Shown here piece after piece: positions 11,112 to 18,813 of a DNA stretch of 64,000 bases. Made by a program: the position numbers and the translations under genes. The stretch comes from an uncultured Lutibacter sp. (GTDB lineage: Bacteria > Bacteroidota > Bacteroidia > Flavobacteriales > Flavobacteriaceae): the NCBI RefSeq assembly GCF_947493565.1, contig NZ_CANLRG010000011.1, positions 1 to 64,000 of the forward strand, given 5' to 3'. Position 1 is the stretch's first letter; the number at the start of each line of letters is the position of its first letter. The notes beneath the pieces were generated by a model that was not told the DNA's origin, did not search any database, and saw nothing but the letters and a program-made list of their open reading frames with translations.

Positions 11112-11119
11112 TATATTTG
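11112..11119 (+). promoter_or_regulatory. -7 element of the feoAB promoter
   Basis: TATATTTG, an exact match to TAnnTTTG, 26 bases before the feoA ATG. Confidence 0.7.
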
Positions 11120-11145
11120 CTCATTATTTATAATTATTCTTAATA

Positions 11146-11373
11146 ATGGGAGATACTATTGGAAGTTTACGAATTGGAGAAGTTGGAGTTATAGAAGATT
11201 TTTGTTTAGATGTTATCCCTTTAAACCTATTAGAAATGGGATGTTTACCTGGGAAAAAAGTAAAACTATTACAAGTTGCTCCATTAAAAGATCCATTATA
11301 TATAAAAGTAAACGGAAGCCATTTAGCCATTAGAAAAGATATGGCCAATCTAATAAATATTACAAAGCTATAG
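11146..11373 (+). CDS. feoA: Ferrous iron transport accessory protein FeoA
   Basis: 75 residues, the usual FeoA size, forming a single SH3-like domain. The typical pattern is seen: a short start, GEVGVIEDF, LLEMGCLPGKKV, then KVNGSHLAIRKDMANLI. FeoA is a small cytoplasmic protein that works with the FeoB transporter. feoB starts 10 bases after the stop, so the two form an operon behind the operator-like repeats at 11074-11106. Confidence 0.93.
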   Translation: MGDTIGSLRIGEVGVIEDFCLDVIPLNLLEMGCLPGKKVKLLQVAPLKDPLYIKVNGSHLAIRKDMANLINITKL

Positions 11374-11383
11374 TAATAACATA

Positions 11384-13495
11384 ATGAAAAATAATTCGGT
11401 GATTAATATAGCTTTAGTTGGAAATCCCAATACTGGAAAAACGTCATTATTTAATCAACTTACTGGATTAAAACAAAAAGTTGGAAACTATCCTGGGATT
11501 ACTGTTGATAAAAAACAAGGAAAATGTAAAATTTCTGAAACTTTAACAGCCGAAATTATTGATTTACCGGGAACCTACAGTATCAATCCTTCAACTTTAG
11601 ATGAAACAATTGTATTAGATACGCTTTTAAATGAAAACAATCAAGCATTCCCAGATGCTGTAGTTGTAGTAGCTGAGGTTGAAAATTTAAAACGGAATTT
11701 ATTATTGTTTTCTCAAATTAAAGATTTAAAAATTCCAACCATTTTAGCTATTAATATGGTTGATCAAATGGATAGAAAAGGAATTTCTATCAATGTTGAA
11801 GCTTTAAAAAAAGAATTAAAATCTGAAGTAGTTTTAATAAGTTCTAGAAAAAATATTGGAATAGATACTTTAAAAAAAGAGCTTCAAAATTATAAAAATT
11901 GGGATACAGAAACACTTGCAAATATTTCAGAAAAAATTGACCCTAATTTTTTTAATGAATTGAAATCTGAGTTTTCTGGAAATTCGTTATACAAATCTTG
12001 GTTATTAATTACTCAACAACCTAATTGTCATTTTTTATCAGAAAATCAACACATTAAAATTGATTCTTTTAAAAAAAACATCGATAAAATTAAAAAGTAT
12101 CAACATAAAGAAACTATTTACAGGTATCAAATTATTAACAAGATTTTAAAAAAGACGTATAAGGTTGACAAAACTATCGCTACTGATTTACGTTCAAAAT
12201 TAGATAGAATTTTAACTCATAAAATTTTTGGTTATGTAATTTTTGCAACCATTTTATTGTTGATTTTTCAATCAATATTTGAATGGGCTAGTTTCCCAAT
12301 GGATTTAATTGATACCGTTTTTGCAAGTTTAAGTGAGTTGGCTAAAAATAATTTACCGCCAGGTACTTTTACCAATTTAATTGCAGAAGGAGTAATTCCT
12401 GGTATTGGTGGAGTTTTAATTTTTATCCCTCAAATTGCCATTTTATTTTTATTTATTTCTGTTTTAGAAGAAACAGGTTATATGAGTAGAGTGGTATTTT
12501 TAATGGACAAAATAATGCGTAAATTTGGAATGAGTGGTAAAAGTGTTATCCCATTAATTTCAGGAACTGCCTGTGCTATACCAGCTATTATGGCCTCTAG
12601 AAATATAAGCGATTGGAAAGAGCGTTTAATTACTATTTTAGTAGTGCCTTTTACTACCTGTTCGGCTCGTTTACCTGTATATGCCATTCTTATTTCATTA
12701 ATTATACCAAGTAAACGTGTGCTAGGTATTTTTAATTTACAAGGTTTAACATTAATGGGCTTGTATTTGTTAGGATTTACTGCATCAATTTTATCAGCAA
12801 TATTGCTTCATAAAGTGCTAAAAATAAAAAGCAGAAGTTTTTTTGTAATTGAAATGCCAAATTATAAATTACCATCTGTAAAAAATGTTTTTTATGAAGT
12901 AGTTGAGAAAACAAAGGCTTTTATTTTTGGAGCTGGGAAAATTATATTAGCATTGTCAATTGTATTATGGTTTTTAGCATCTAATGGATCGGATTCCTTT
13001 ACAAATGCAGAACAAATTGTGAAGGCTGAGCCATCTTCTAAAAATTTATCTGAAGAAGCACTTCAAAAAAAGATTGCATCTTATAAATTGGAGAAATCGT
13101 ATATTGGAACTATGGGAAAAACTATTGAACCAGTTATAAAACCGATGGGGTACGATTGGAAAATTGGTATTGCTTTGATAAGTTCTTTTGCAGCTCGTGA
13201 AGTTTTTGTTGGTGCATTAGCAACTATTTATAGTGTAGAAAGCGAAGGTGAAGATGTTGGAACAATTAAACAGCGTATGGCAGCTGAAGTGAATCCAGTA
13301 ACTGGTAAAAAAAGGTTCAATTTTGCTACAGGAATGTCGCTACTTCTTTTTTATGCATTTGCTATGCAATGTATAGGTACTTTAGCAATTGTTAAGCGTG
13401 AAACTAAAAGTTGGAAATGGCCTTTATTACAAGTTACTGGTATGGGGGCTTTAGCTTATATTGTTTCTGTTATAACATTTAATATTTTAAGTTAA
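11384..13495 (+). CDS. feoB: Ferrous iron transporter FeoB
   Basis: 703 residues. The N-terminal G domain has G1 GNPNTGKT at residues 13-20, G2 around NYPGIT, G3 DLPG at 60-63 and G4 NMVD. A helical linker and a polytopic domain with two Gate-type halves follow (SGTACAIPAIMASRNI and SFAAREVFVGALATIYS). It imports Fe(II) across the inner membrane, gated by GTP hydrolysis. At about 700 residues it is a little shorter than E. coli FeoB, as is common in Bacteroidetes. Its stop overlaps by one base (TAATG) the start of a small Cys-tailed membrane protein. Confidence 0.96.
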   Translation: MKNNSVINIALVGNPNTGKTSLFNQLTGLKQKVGNYPGITVDKKQGKCKISETLTAEIIDLPGTYSINPSTLDETIVLDTLLNENNQAFPDAVVVVAEVENLKRNLLLFSQIKDLKIPTILAINMVDQMDRKGISINVEALKKELKSEVVLISSRKNIGIDTLKKELQNYKNWDTETLANISEKIDPNFFNELKSEFSGNSLYKSWLLITQQPNCHFLSENQHIKIDSFKKNIDKIKKYQHKETIYRYQIINKILKKTYKVDKTIATDLRSKLDRILTHKIFGYVIFATILLLIFQSIFEWASFPMDLIDTVFASLSELAKNNLPPGTFTNLIAEGVIPGIGGVLIFIPQIAILFLFISVLEETGYMSRVVFLMDKIMRKFGMSGKSVIPLISGTACAIPAIMASRNISDWKERLITILVVPFTTCSARLPVYAILISLIIPSKRVLGIFNLQGLTLMGLYLLGFTASILSAILLHKVLKIKSRSFFVIEMPNYKLPSVKNVFYEVVEKTKAFIFGAGKIILALSIVLWFLASNGSDSFTNAEQIVKAEPSSKNLSEEALQKKIASYKLEKSYIGTMGKTIEPVIKPMGYDWKIGIALISSFAAREVFVGALATIYSVESEGEDVGTIKQRMAAEVNPVTGKKRFNFATGMSLLLFYAFAMQCIGTLAIVKRETKSWKWPLLQVTGMGALAYIVSVITFNILS

Positions 13496-13608
13496 TGCAA
13501 GATATTTTAGTATATATATCAGTAGGTCTAGCCATTGCTTTTTTAGTGAAAAAATATTTTTTTAAATCTAAAAAGAATACTAATTGTGATTCAAATTGTA
13601 GTTGTTAG
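13495..13608 (+). CDS. FeoB-associated Cys-rich small membrane protein
   Basis: This 37-residue gene starts with an ATG overlapping the feoB stop by one base, so it is translationally coupled. It has one membrane helix (about residues 4-18, ILVYISVGLAIAFLV), a Lys-rich stretch and a C-terminal tail with three cysteines (TNCDSNCSC). Small single-helix proteins with a Cys-rich tail directly after feoB are a recognised family (FeoB-associated), and FeoC plays the comparable part in enterobacteria. The tail probably binds iron or senses redox state at the FeoB channel. The exact role is inferred. Confidence 0.85.
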   Translation: MQDILVYISVGLAIAFLVKKYFFKSKKNTNCDSNCSC

Positions 13609-13614
13609 TTTGTT

Positions 13615-14436
13615 TTAACTCAAACCAACATCCAATGTCATCATAATAATAAACCCTCCAATAAAACCAAGCGTGGCAATATCTGTATATTTATCTCTTT
13701 GAGTTTCAGGAATAACTTCTTCAACTACAACAAATATCATTGCCCCAGCTGCAAAAGAAAGTGCATAAGGTAAAATTGGTTGAAAAGTCATTACAGCCCA
13801 AGCTCCTATTACTGCTGCAATAGGTTCGACAATTGCAGAAGATTGACCATATAAGAAGCTTTTCCATCTACTTAAACCTTGCCTTCTGATTGGCATAGAC
13901 ACTGCAAAGCCTTCTGGAAAGTTTTGTAATCCAATACCTATAGCTAAAGCCACTGCTCCACCAATAGTTGCTCCATCAAATCCAGCTGCAACTCCTCCAA
14001 ATAAAACTCCAACTGCAAGTCCTTCAGGAATGTTATGTAGCGTAATTGCTAAAACTAATAAAGTTGTTCTATGCCAAGGAGTTTTTACACCTTCTTTTTC
14101 TGATTCTTTAAAGTTTACATGTAAATGAGGAAGCACTTTATCTAAACCAAATAAAAAAAGTGCCCCTAATGCAAAACCTACAACAGCTGGTATTACTTTA
14201 ATAAAGCCTTCTCCAGGGCTCATTTCAATTCCAGGAGCTAATAAGCTCCAAAAACTAGCTGCTACCATAACTCCACCTGTAAATCCAAGCATTCCATCTA
14301 AAACAGCACGATTCATACCTTTAAATAAAAATACAAGTGCAGCTCCCAAAGCTGTTAAACCCCAAGTGAAAATTGTTGCATAAAACGCGGCTAAAATGGG
14401 ATTAATACTTTCAAAGTAATTAATAATTTGTTCCAT
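13615..14436 (-). CDS. ZIP family divalent metal transporter
   Basis: 273 residues with about eight membrane helices. The two metal-binding helices are clear: HNIPEG (His134 to Glu138) and QNFPEG (Asn172, Glu175), the signature of ZIP proteins near ZupT. A His-containing loop (LPHLHVN) lies before them. It should import Zn, Fe or Mn. The gene follows the DtxR-type regulator gene by 3 bases on the same strand, so the regulator and transporter form one operon, and the 3' end faces the feo operon. Substrate choice cannot be read from the sequence; the regulator suggests Mn or Fe. Confidence 0.92.
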   Translation of the reverse strand: MEQIINYFESINPILAAFYATIFTWGLTALGAALVFLFKGMNRAVLDGMLGFTGGVMVAASFWSLLAPGIEMSPGEGFIKVIPAVVGFALGALFLFGLDKVLPHLHVNFKESEKEGVKTPWHRTTLLVLAITLHNIPEGLAVGVLFGGVAAGFDGATIGGAVALAIGIGLQNFPEGFAVSMPIRRQGLSRWKSFLYGQSSAIVEPIAAVIGAWAVMTFQPILPYALSFAAGAMIFVVVEEVIPETQRDKYTDIATLGFIGGFIIMMTLDVGLS

Positions 14437-14439
14437 TAG

Positions 14440-15096
14440 TTATATTTTTTTTACAAATAAATTTTTTGATATAAGATGTGATATTGAAAATAATTCGTTA
14501 TTAATTTCTATAGTAATTGAATTGTCAAACTCTTCTTTGGAGATTACTTTAATACTACTCCCTAAAGTTATTTTTTTAGAATCTAAGAATTTTAAAAAAG
14601 CAGAAGAAGAGTCTTTTACACCTAAAACCTTACAAGTGTTATTTTCTTCAATAGAGGAAAGCATTACGTTTTTATGATGTTCTATATTTCCTTCCTTATC
14701 TGGTATAGGATCTCCATGTGGATCGTGGGTAGGAAACTCTAAAAATTCTTCAAGTTTGTTAATTAAAGTGTCTGATTTTATATGTTCTAATTGTTCAGCT
14801 AAATCGTGTACTTCATCCCAAGCGTAGTTTAAATTATTTACTAAAAAAACTTCCCATAAGCGGTGTTTTCTAACAATTTTTACAGCAATTTGTTTTCCTT
14901 TAGAAGTAAGGTTAGTGCCTTGATATTTTTTATAGTCTACCAATTTTTTTTCTGATAATTTTTTAATCATATCTGTAACTGATGAGGCCTTGGTGTCTAA
15001 TTCTTCAGCAATATTATTGGTGCTCACACTTTTTCCAGTATGTAACCCAATACTATAAATAGCTTTTAAATAATTTTCTTCTGTTTGACTTAACAT
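14440..15096 (-). CDS. DtxR/MntR family metal-dependent transcriptional regulator
   Basis: 218 residues in three parts. A winged helix (about 1-70) has a recognition region TKASSVTDMIKKLSEKKLV. A metal-binding dimerisation domain (about 75-140) contains RKHRLWEVFL, an HDLAEQLEHI helix and FPTHDPHGDPIP. A C-terminal FeoA/SH3-like domain (about 150-218) follows. The three-part form resembles DtxR/IdeR and longer MntR proteins. With Fe or Mn bound it should repress. The 16-bp inverted repeat in its own promoter and the related repeat at feoA are candidate operators. It leads an operon with the ZIP transporter. Confidence 0.93.
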   Translation of the reverse strand: MLSQTEENYLKAIYSIGLHTGKSVSTNNIAEELDTKASSVTDMIKKLSEKKLVDYKKYQGTNLTSKGKQIAVKIVRKHRLWEVFLVNNLNYAWDEVHDLAEQLEHIKSDTLINKLEEFLEFPTHDPHGDPIPDKEGNIEHHKNVMLSSIEENNTCKVLGVKDSSSAFLKFLDSKKITLGSSIKVISKEEFDNSITIEINNELFSISHLISKNLFVKKI

Positions 15097-15110
15097 AAGG
15101 TTTGTTTAGG

Positions 15111-15118
15111 CAAATATA
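15111..15118 (-). promoter_or_regulatory. -7 element of the mntR-ZIP promoter
   Basis: On the minus strand this reads TATATTTG, an exact TAnnTTTG match, 14 bases before the regulator start codon. Confidence 0.65.
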
Positions 15119-15126
15119 ATAAAATA

Positions 15127-15142
15127 TTTAGATAAGTCTAAA
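15127..15142. promoter_or_regulatory. Inverted repeat operator shared by two divergent promoters
   Basis: TTTAGATAAGTCTAAA has perfect 6-bp arms and resembles DtxR-family operators. It lies exactly midway between two divergent -7 elements (minus strand 15111-15118, plus strand 15151-15158), with 8 bases on each side, and so covers the region where both -33 contacts would fall. Bound regulator would shut both promoters, giving autoregulation of the DtxR-type gene. Confidence 0.6.
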
Positions 15143-15150
15143 AAATATAA

Positions 15151-15158
15151 TAGGTTTG
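15151..15158 (+). promoter_or_regulatory. -7 element of the outer-membrane transporter gene
   Basis: TAGGTTTG, an exact TAnnTTTG match. It overlaps the upstream TTG (15156) of the longest frame, so translation must begin at the ATG at 15174. Confidence 0.62.
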
Positions 15159-15173
15159 CAAAAATATTTACGA

Positions 15174-15944
15174 ATGAATACCACTGAAAAAATACTTTTG
15201 CTTTTTATTTTAATAGCTAGTCAAAACTTATTTGCTCAGGAAATTGTAACGGATAGACCAGATCAAACAGAATCTTCTGTAACCATTGAGAAAAAAAACT
15301 TTCAAATTGAAAGTGGCGTCCTTTATTTTGTTGATAACGAAGAATCTATCAATAAATTTATAGCTCCTTCAATTTTAATTAGATATGGAATTACTAACAG
15401 TATTGAATTAAGAATGGCTTCACATTATGAAACTACTGAAGTTAACTTAATAGGTTTGAATGAAAAATATAGTGGATTTAATGATTTTGAATTTGGAGTT
15501 AAATTTCAAGTTTTAAATAAAATTGATCAAAATATTAAAATTGCATTTTTAACACATTTTTTAATTCCTACTGCAACTAAAGAATTGACAACCAATAGTA
15601 CAGGTTTTATTAATAAACTGGCTATTTCTCATAATTTAACCTCAAAAATTGGATTGGGTTATAATATTGGATATAGCTTTGTAGAAAAAGAAAATTCATT
15701 AACATATTCATTGGTTTTAGGGTATTCAATTTCCAATACTATTGGTGTTTATATAGAACCTTATGGTAGTTGGGCTGAACAAAATCAAATTGAAACTAAT
15801 TTTAATATGGGTTTTACATTTTTAGTAAATCCAAATTTACAACTAGATGTTTCTTATGGTACAGGATTGAATAATAAGATGAATTATTTTTCAACTGGTT
15901 TTAGCTGGAAAATTGATAACTTTTTAACAAAAAAGAATTTGTAA
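15174..15944 (+). CDS. Outer-membrane beta-barrel transporter (phenol-degradation MetA-like family)
   Basis: 256 residues. The signal peptide (1-21) ends NLFAQ. The mature start EIVTDRPDQTESS is the recognisable opening of the family often annotated as phenol MetA-pathway transporter. The rest is alternating beta strands with aromatic girdles, ending FSTGFSWKI. It is probably an outer-membrane channel. It is divergent from the DtxR-type regulator and shares its operator-like repeat, so a role in metal or metal-chelate movement is plausible. That is inference from position only; the family has no firm substrate. Confidence 0.75.
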   Translation: MNTTEKILLLFILIASQNLFAQEIVTDRPDQTESSVTIEKKNFQIESGVLYFVDNEESINKFIAPSILIRYGITNSIELRMASHYETTEVNLIGLNEKYSGFNDFEFGVKFQVLNKIDQNIKIAFLTHFLIPTATKELTTNSTGFINKLAISHNLTSKIGLGYNIGYSFVEKENSLTYSLVLGYSISNTIGVYIEPYGSWAEQNQIETNFNMGFTFLVNPNLQLDVSYGTGLNNKMNYFSTGFSWKIDNFLTKKNL

Positions 15945-15949
15945 TTTAT

Positions 15950-15957
15950 TATTTTTG
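15950..15957 (+). promoter_or_regulatory. -7 element upstream of the panE-like gene
   Basis: TATTTTTG, an exact TAnnTTTG match, 16 bases before the ATG at 15974. Confidence 0.55.
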
Positions 15958-15973
15958 AGTAAAACCCAATAAA

Positions 15974-16897
15974 ATGAATATAGTTATCTATGGTACAGGA
16001 GGTGTTGGCGGTTATTTTGGAGCACGATTGGAACAAGCAGGGAATAATGTTACGTTTATTGCGAGAGGTAAACACTTACAGACCATTCAACAACATGGAT
16101 TGCAATTAAAAAGTATTAAAGGTAATTATTTAGTACATCCAGCAAATGCTGTTGATTCTATTTCAAAAGTTAAAGATATAGATCTTATTTTAATTGGTGT
16201 TAAAACTTGGCAATTACAAGAAGTAGCAAAAGAGATTAAACCTCATCTAGGGAAGAACACTATGGTAATTCCATTATTAAATGGTGTTGAAAATCAAAAT
16301 ATATTATGTTCAGTAATTGATAAAAAACATGTACTTGGCGGATTGTGTAAAATAGTAAGTATGATTGAAGATTATGGTGTGGTAAATCATGTTTCTTATG
16401 AGCCAACTATTGTTTTTGGAGAACTTGACAATAAAAAAACGAAGAGAGCATTGAAATTAGAAGAGTTGTTTTTAAAGGCAGGATTTAAAACAACCCTTAC
16501 AGAAGATATTCAAACGGAAATTTGGACTAAATTTTTATTTATAACAACGGTGAGTGGTATGGGAGCATTAACACGTTCAACCATAGGAGAAATGTTAGAG
16601 AATGTTGAAATAAAATTATTAATGTACAAAGCCGCTGAAGAAGTTTTAGCAATAGCTAAGGTTCTACATATTAATTTACCAGAAAAAAGTATTGAAAAAC
16701 AGTTTAAAATTATTGAAAGCCAACCTTATATTACAACAGCATCTTTGCAGCGTGATATTATGGAGGGAAAACCATCAGAGTTAGAAGCACAAAATGGAAC
16801 CATTGTTAAACTTGGTGAAAAGTTAGGAGTTCCAACACCTATAAACTCCTTTATTTATAATTGTTTATTACCTCAAGAAAAAAGAGCTAGAGAATAG
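15974..16897 (+). CDS. panE: 2-dehydropantoate 2-reductase family (ketopantoate reductase)
   Basis: 307 residues. The N-terminal Rossmann fold has GTGGVGGYFG (Gly7, Gly9, Gly12), followed by an NADPH-type loop FIARGKHLQTI. The central LNGVEN motif and a helical C-terminal domain with the SSL-like TASLQRDIMEGKPSELEAQNG pattern complete the fold. It should reduce ketopantoate to pantoate with NADPH on the way to coenzyme A. Paralogues of unknown substrate exist in this family, so the symbol is probable rather than certain. Its stop is 1 base from the end of the convergent EamA gene, with no terminator between. Confidence 0.88.
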   Translation: MNIVIYGTGGVGGYFGARLEQAGNNVTFIARGKHLQTIQQHGLQLKSIKGNYLVHPANAVDSISKVKDIDLILIGVKTWQLQEVAKEIKPHLGKNTMVIPLLNGVENQNILCSVIDKKHVLGGLCKIVSMIEDYGVVNHVSYEPTIVFGELDNKKTKRALKLEELFLKAGFKTTLTEDIQTEIWTKFLFITTVSGMGALTRSTIGEMLENVEIKLLMYKAAEEVLAIAKVLHINLPEKSIEKQFKIIESQPYITTASLQRDIMEGKPSELEAQNGTIVKLGEKLGVPTPINSFIYNCLLPQEKRARE

Positions 16898-16898
16898 T

Positions 16899-17813
16899 TT
16901 AAGAAACTTTAATTTTTGATTTTTTACTAATCATATAAACTCCAATAATTACCATAAAACAGCTTAGTATTTTAATTAAATTAATGTCTTGTGCATATTT
17001 ATCATGCCCAAATGAGTAGGCATAAATACTTACTATTATAAAACTTAAAACAGGTTGTAAATAAATATAGCTTCCATTTACCGAAGGAGGTACATGGCTT
17101 AGTGCATAAATATTAAATAAATAAGTTAAAAAGGTGGTTCCAATAATTACAAATGTTAATGCTAAATAGGTGTTGGTAGTAAATACACTAAAATTTGTAG
17201 TGATTAAATCTTTTAATCCAAAGGGAAGTACAAAAAGAAACCCAAATAAAAACACCCAGCTAATAACTGTAATGGCTTTATATTTTTTCATCAATGGTTT
17301 TACAAATACCAAATATAAACCATAAGAGCAAGCATTTAAAAAAACAAATAAATTTCCTAAAAACGAACTTGTTCCTTCCGCAGTTTTTCCATACAATATT
17401 AATAACACAGCTCCTATACCACCAATTAAAATGCCTAAATATTTATTGAGGGTAATTCTTTCTTTTAAAATAAAAGCACTTAATATTAAAACAATTACAG
17501 GAGTTGTTGTCATAATAATTGAAGCATCAATAGGGGAAGTTAAACTAAGTCCGTGAAAAAAAAGAAGCATATTTGTTGAAACTCCAAAGAGCCCACAAAA
17601 AGCTAGTAGTATAAAATCTTTTTTTTCAACTTTTTCTTTAACAAATTGTTTAACAATCCAAAACAAGATACCAGCAGTAAAAACTCTTAATAAAACCAAA
17701 CCAGAAGGTTTAAAGTAATTTGGCATTAATCCTTTAGCTATTAAAAAATTGGCTCCATATATTATGTTGGCTCCAAGAAGTGCTAAATGAGCTTTGTAAT
17801 TATTAGTACTCAA
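16899..17813 (-). CDS. EamA/DMT family transporter
   Basis: 304 residues in ten hydrophobic segments, the two-repeat EamA pattern (LLGANIIYGANFLIAKG in the first repeat and LGNLFVFLNACSYGLYLV in the second). It is an inner-membrane metabolite exporter of unknown substrate. No ATG is available. The longest frame starts with TTG at 17849, but TTG at 17813 gives an N-terminus (STNNYKAHLALLG) closer to the family, so the shorter form is listed; either could be true. A second EamA gene lies at 51711. Confidence 0.85.
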   Translation of the reverse strand: MSTNNYKAHLALLGANIIYGANFLIAKGLMPNYFKPSGLVLLRVFTAGILFWIVKQFVKEKVEKKDFILLAFCGLFGVSTNMLLFFHGLSLTSPIDASIIMTTTPVIVLILSAFILKERITLNKYLGILIGGIGAVLLILYGKTAEGTSSFLGNLFVFLNACSYGLYLVFVKPLMKKYKAITVISWVFLFGFLFVLPFGLKDLITTNFSVFTTNTYLALTFVIIGTTFLTYLFNIYALSHVPPSVNGSYIYLQPVLSFIIVSIYAYSFGHDKYAQDINLIKILSCFMVIIGVYMISKKSKIKVS

Positions 17814-17921
17814 ATTTAAATATGAATTAATTTTTTTGGAAAAGTACAAATAACTAAAACAATAAATAGGTATTATTTTACCTTTTTATAATGTTTTACT
17901 TCATCTAAAAAAGAAGAATAA

Positions 17922-18692
17922 TTACTTTAAAGCTTCTAAAATAGTTTCAGTTTCTTGTTTTGCATATTCATAACCAATTTTATAAGCTTTGTCTATACCA
18001 TTAGCGTCCAAAACACCAACTTTATCAATATTTTTTGGGGAGAATACATAATTGCATTCTGAAAATTTTTTAATATTACTAGCATCTAAGCCAATATGGT
18101 ATACTCTATACATTAATTTCATAGATGAGTTAATCTCAGTTTTATCAATTTCTTCAATTGGGTTTACAAAACTTCCTAATATTATTGAACACGTATCTTT
18201 TAAAGGTTCAATAGGAAAATTATTTAGAACACCGCCATCGGAATATAAATTTCCATTCACTTCAATAGGTGAAAAAATAGGAGGTAATGCACAAGAGGCA
18301 ATCAATGGTTTTATAAGTTGTCCAGAATTAAAAAAATCTAACGTTCCATTTAATAAGTTTGTAGCTGTAATGGTTAAAGGTTTTTTTAAACTTTCAAAAG
18401 AATCTTCGGGAAAATATTTTTTAAAAAAAGTAATGTATTTTTCACTATCCATAATTCCAGGCTTATTTAAAGCATATAATGATAGTTTTAATAAAGGAGT
18501 TTGTTTAAAAAACAACAACATTTCTTCAGGTTGATATCCAGCAGCATATAAAGCTGAAACTAAAGCGCCAGCACTGGTGCCTGAAACTTGAGTTGGAACA
18601 ATATTGTTTTCAAGTAAAACTTTTAAAAAACCAATGTGGGCAATTCCTCTCACTCCTCCACCAGAGAGTACTAAACCAATTTCTTTTTCCAT
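17922..18692 (-). CDS. Patatin-like phospholipase, RssA type
   Basis: 256 residues, a single patatin domain with no signal peptide, so cytoplasmic. It has the oxyanion motif SGGGVRG (10-16), nucleophile GTSAG with Ser40 and the dyad Asp152 in SDGG. It should hydrolyse acyl esters of phospholipids or thioesters. It is divergent from leuS. A second, larger patatin protein with a membrane barrel is encoded at 41859. Confidence 0.92.
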   Translation of the reverse strand: MEKEIGLVLSGGGVRGIAHIGFLKVLLENNIVPTQVSGTSAGALVSALYAAGYQPEEMLLFFKQTPLLKLSLYALNKPGIMDSEKYITFFKKYFPEDSFESLKKPLTITATNLLNGTLDFFNSGQLIKPLIASCALPPIFSPIEVNGNLYSDGGVLNNFPIEPLKDTCSIILGSFVNPIEEIDKTEINSSMKLMYRVYHIGLDASNIKKFSECNYVFSPKNIDKVGVLDANGIDKAYKIGYEYAKQETETILEALK

Positions 18693-18781
18693 AATAGCGT
18701 TAAAAATTAGAGTACTTGTTATCTGAGTTTAATTAATTTTTGTTCTGTAAAAATACGCTTTATAATTATATATATAAAACG

Positions 18782-18789
18782 TAACTTTG
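18782..18789 (+). promoter_or_regulatory. -7 element of the leuS promoter
   Basis: TAACTTTG, an exact TAnnTTTG match, 24 bases before the leuS ATG; AGGAA lies between. Confidence 0.65.
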
Positions 18790-18813
18790 CGCTTTTAAAA
18801 AGGAACAGATAGC

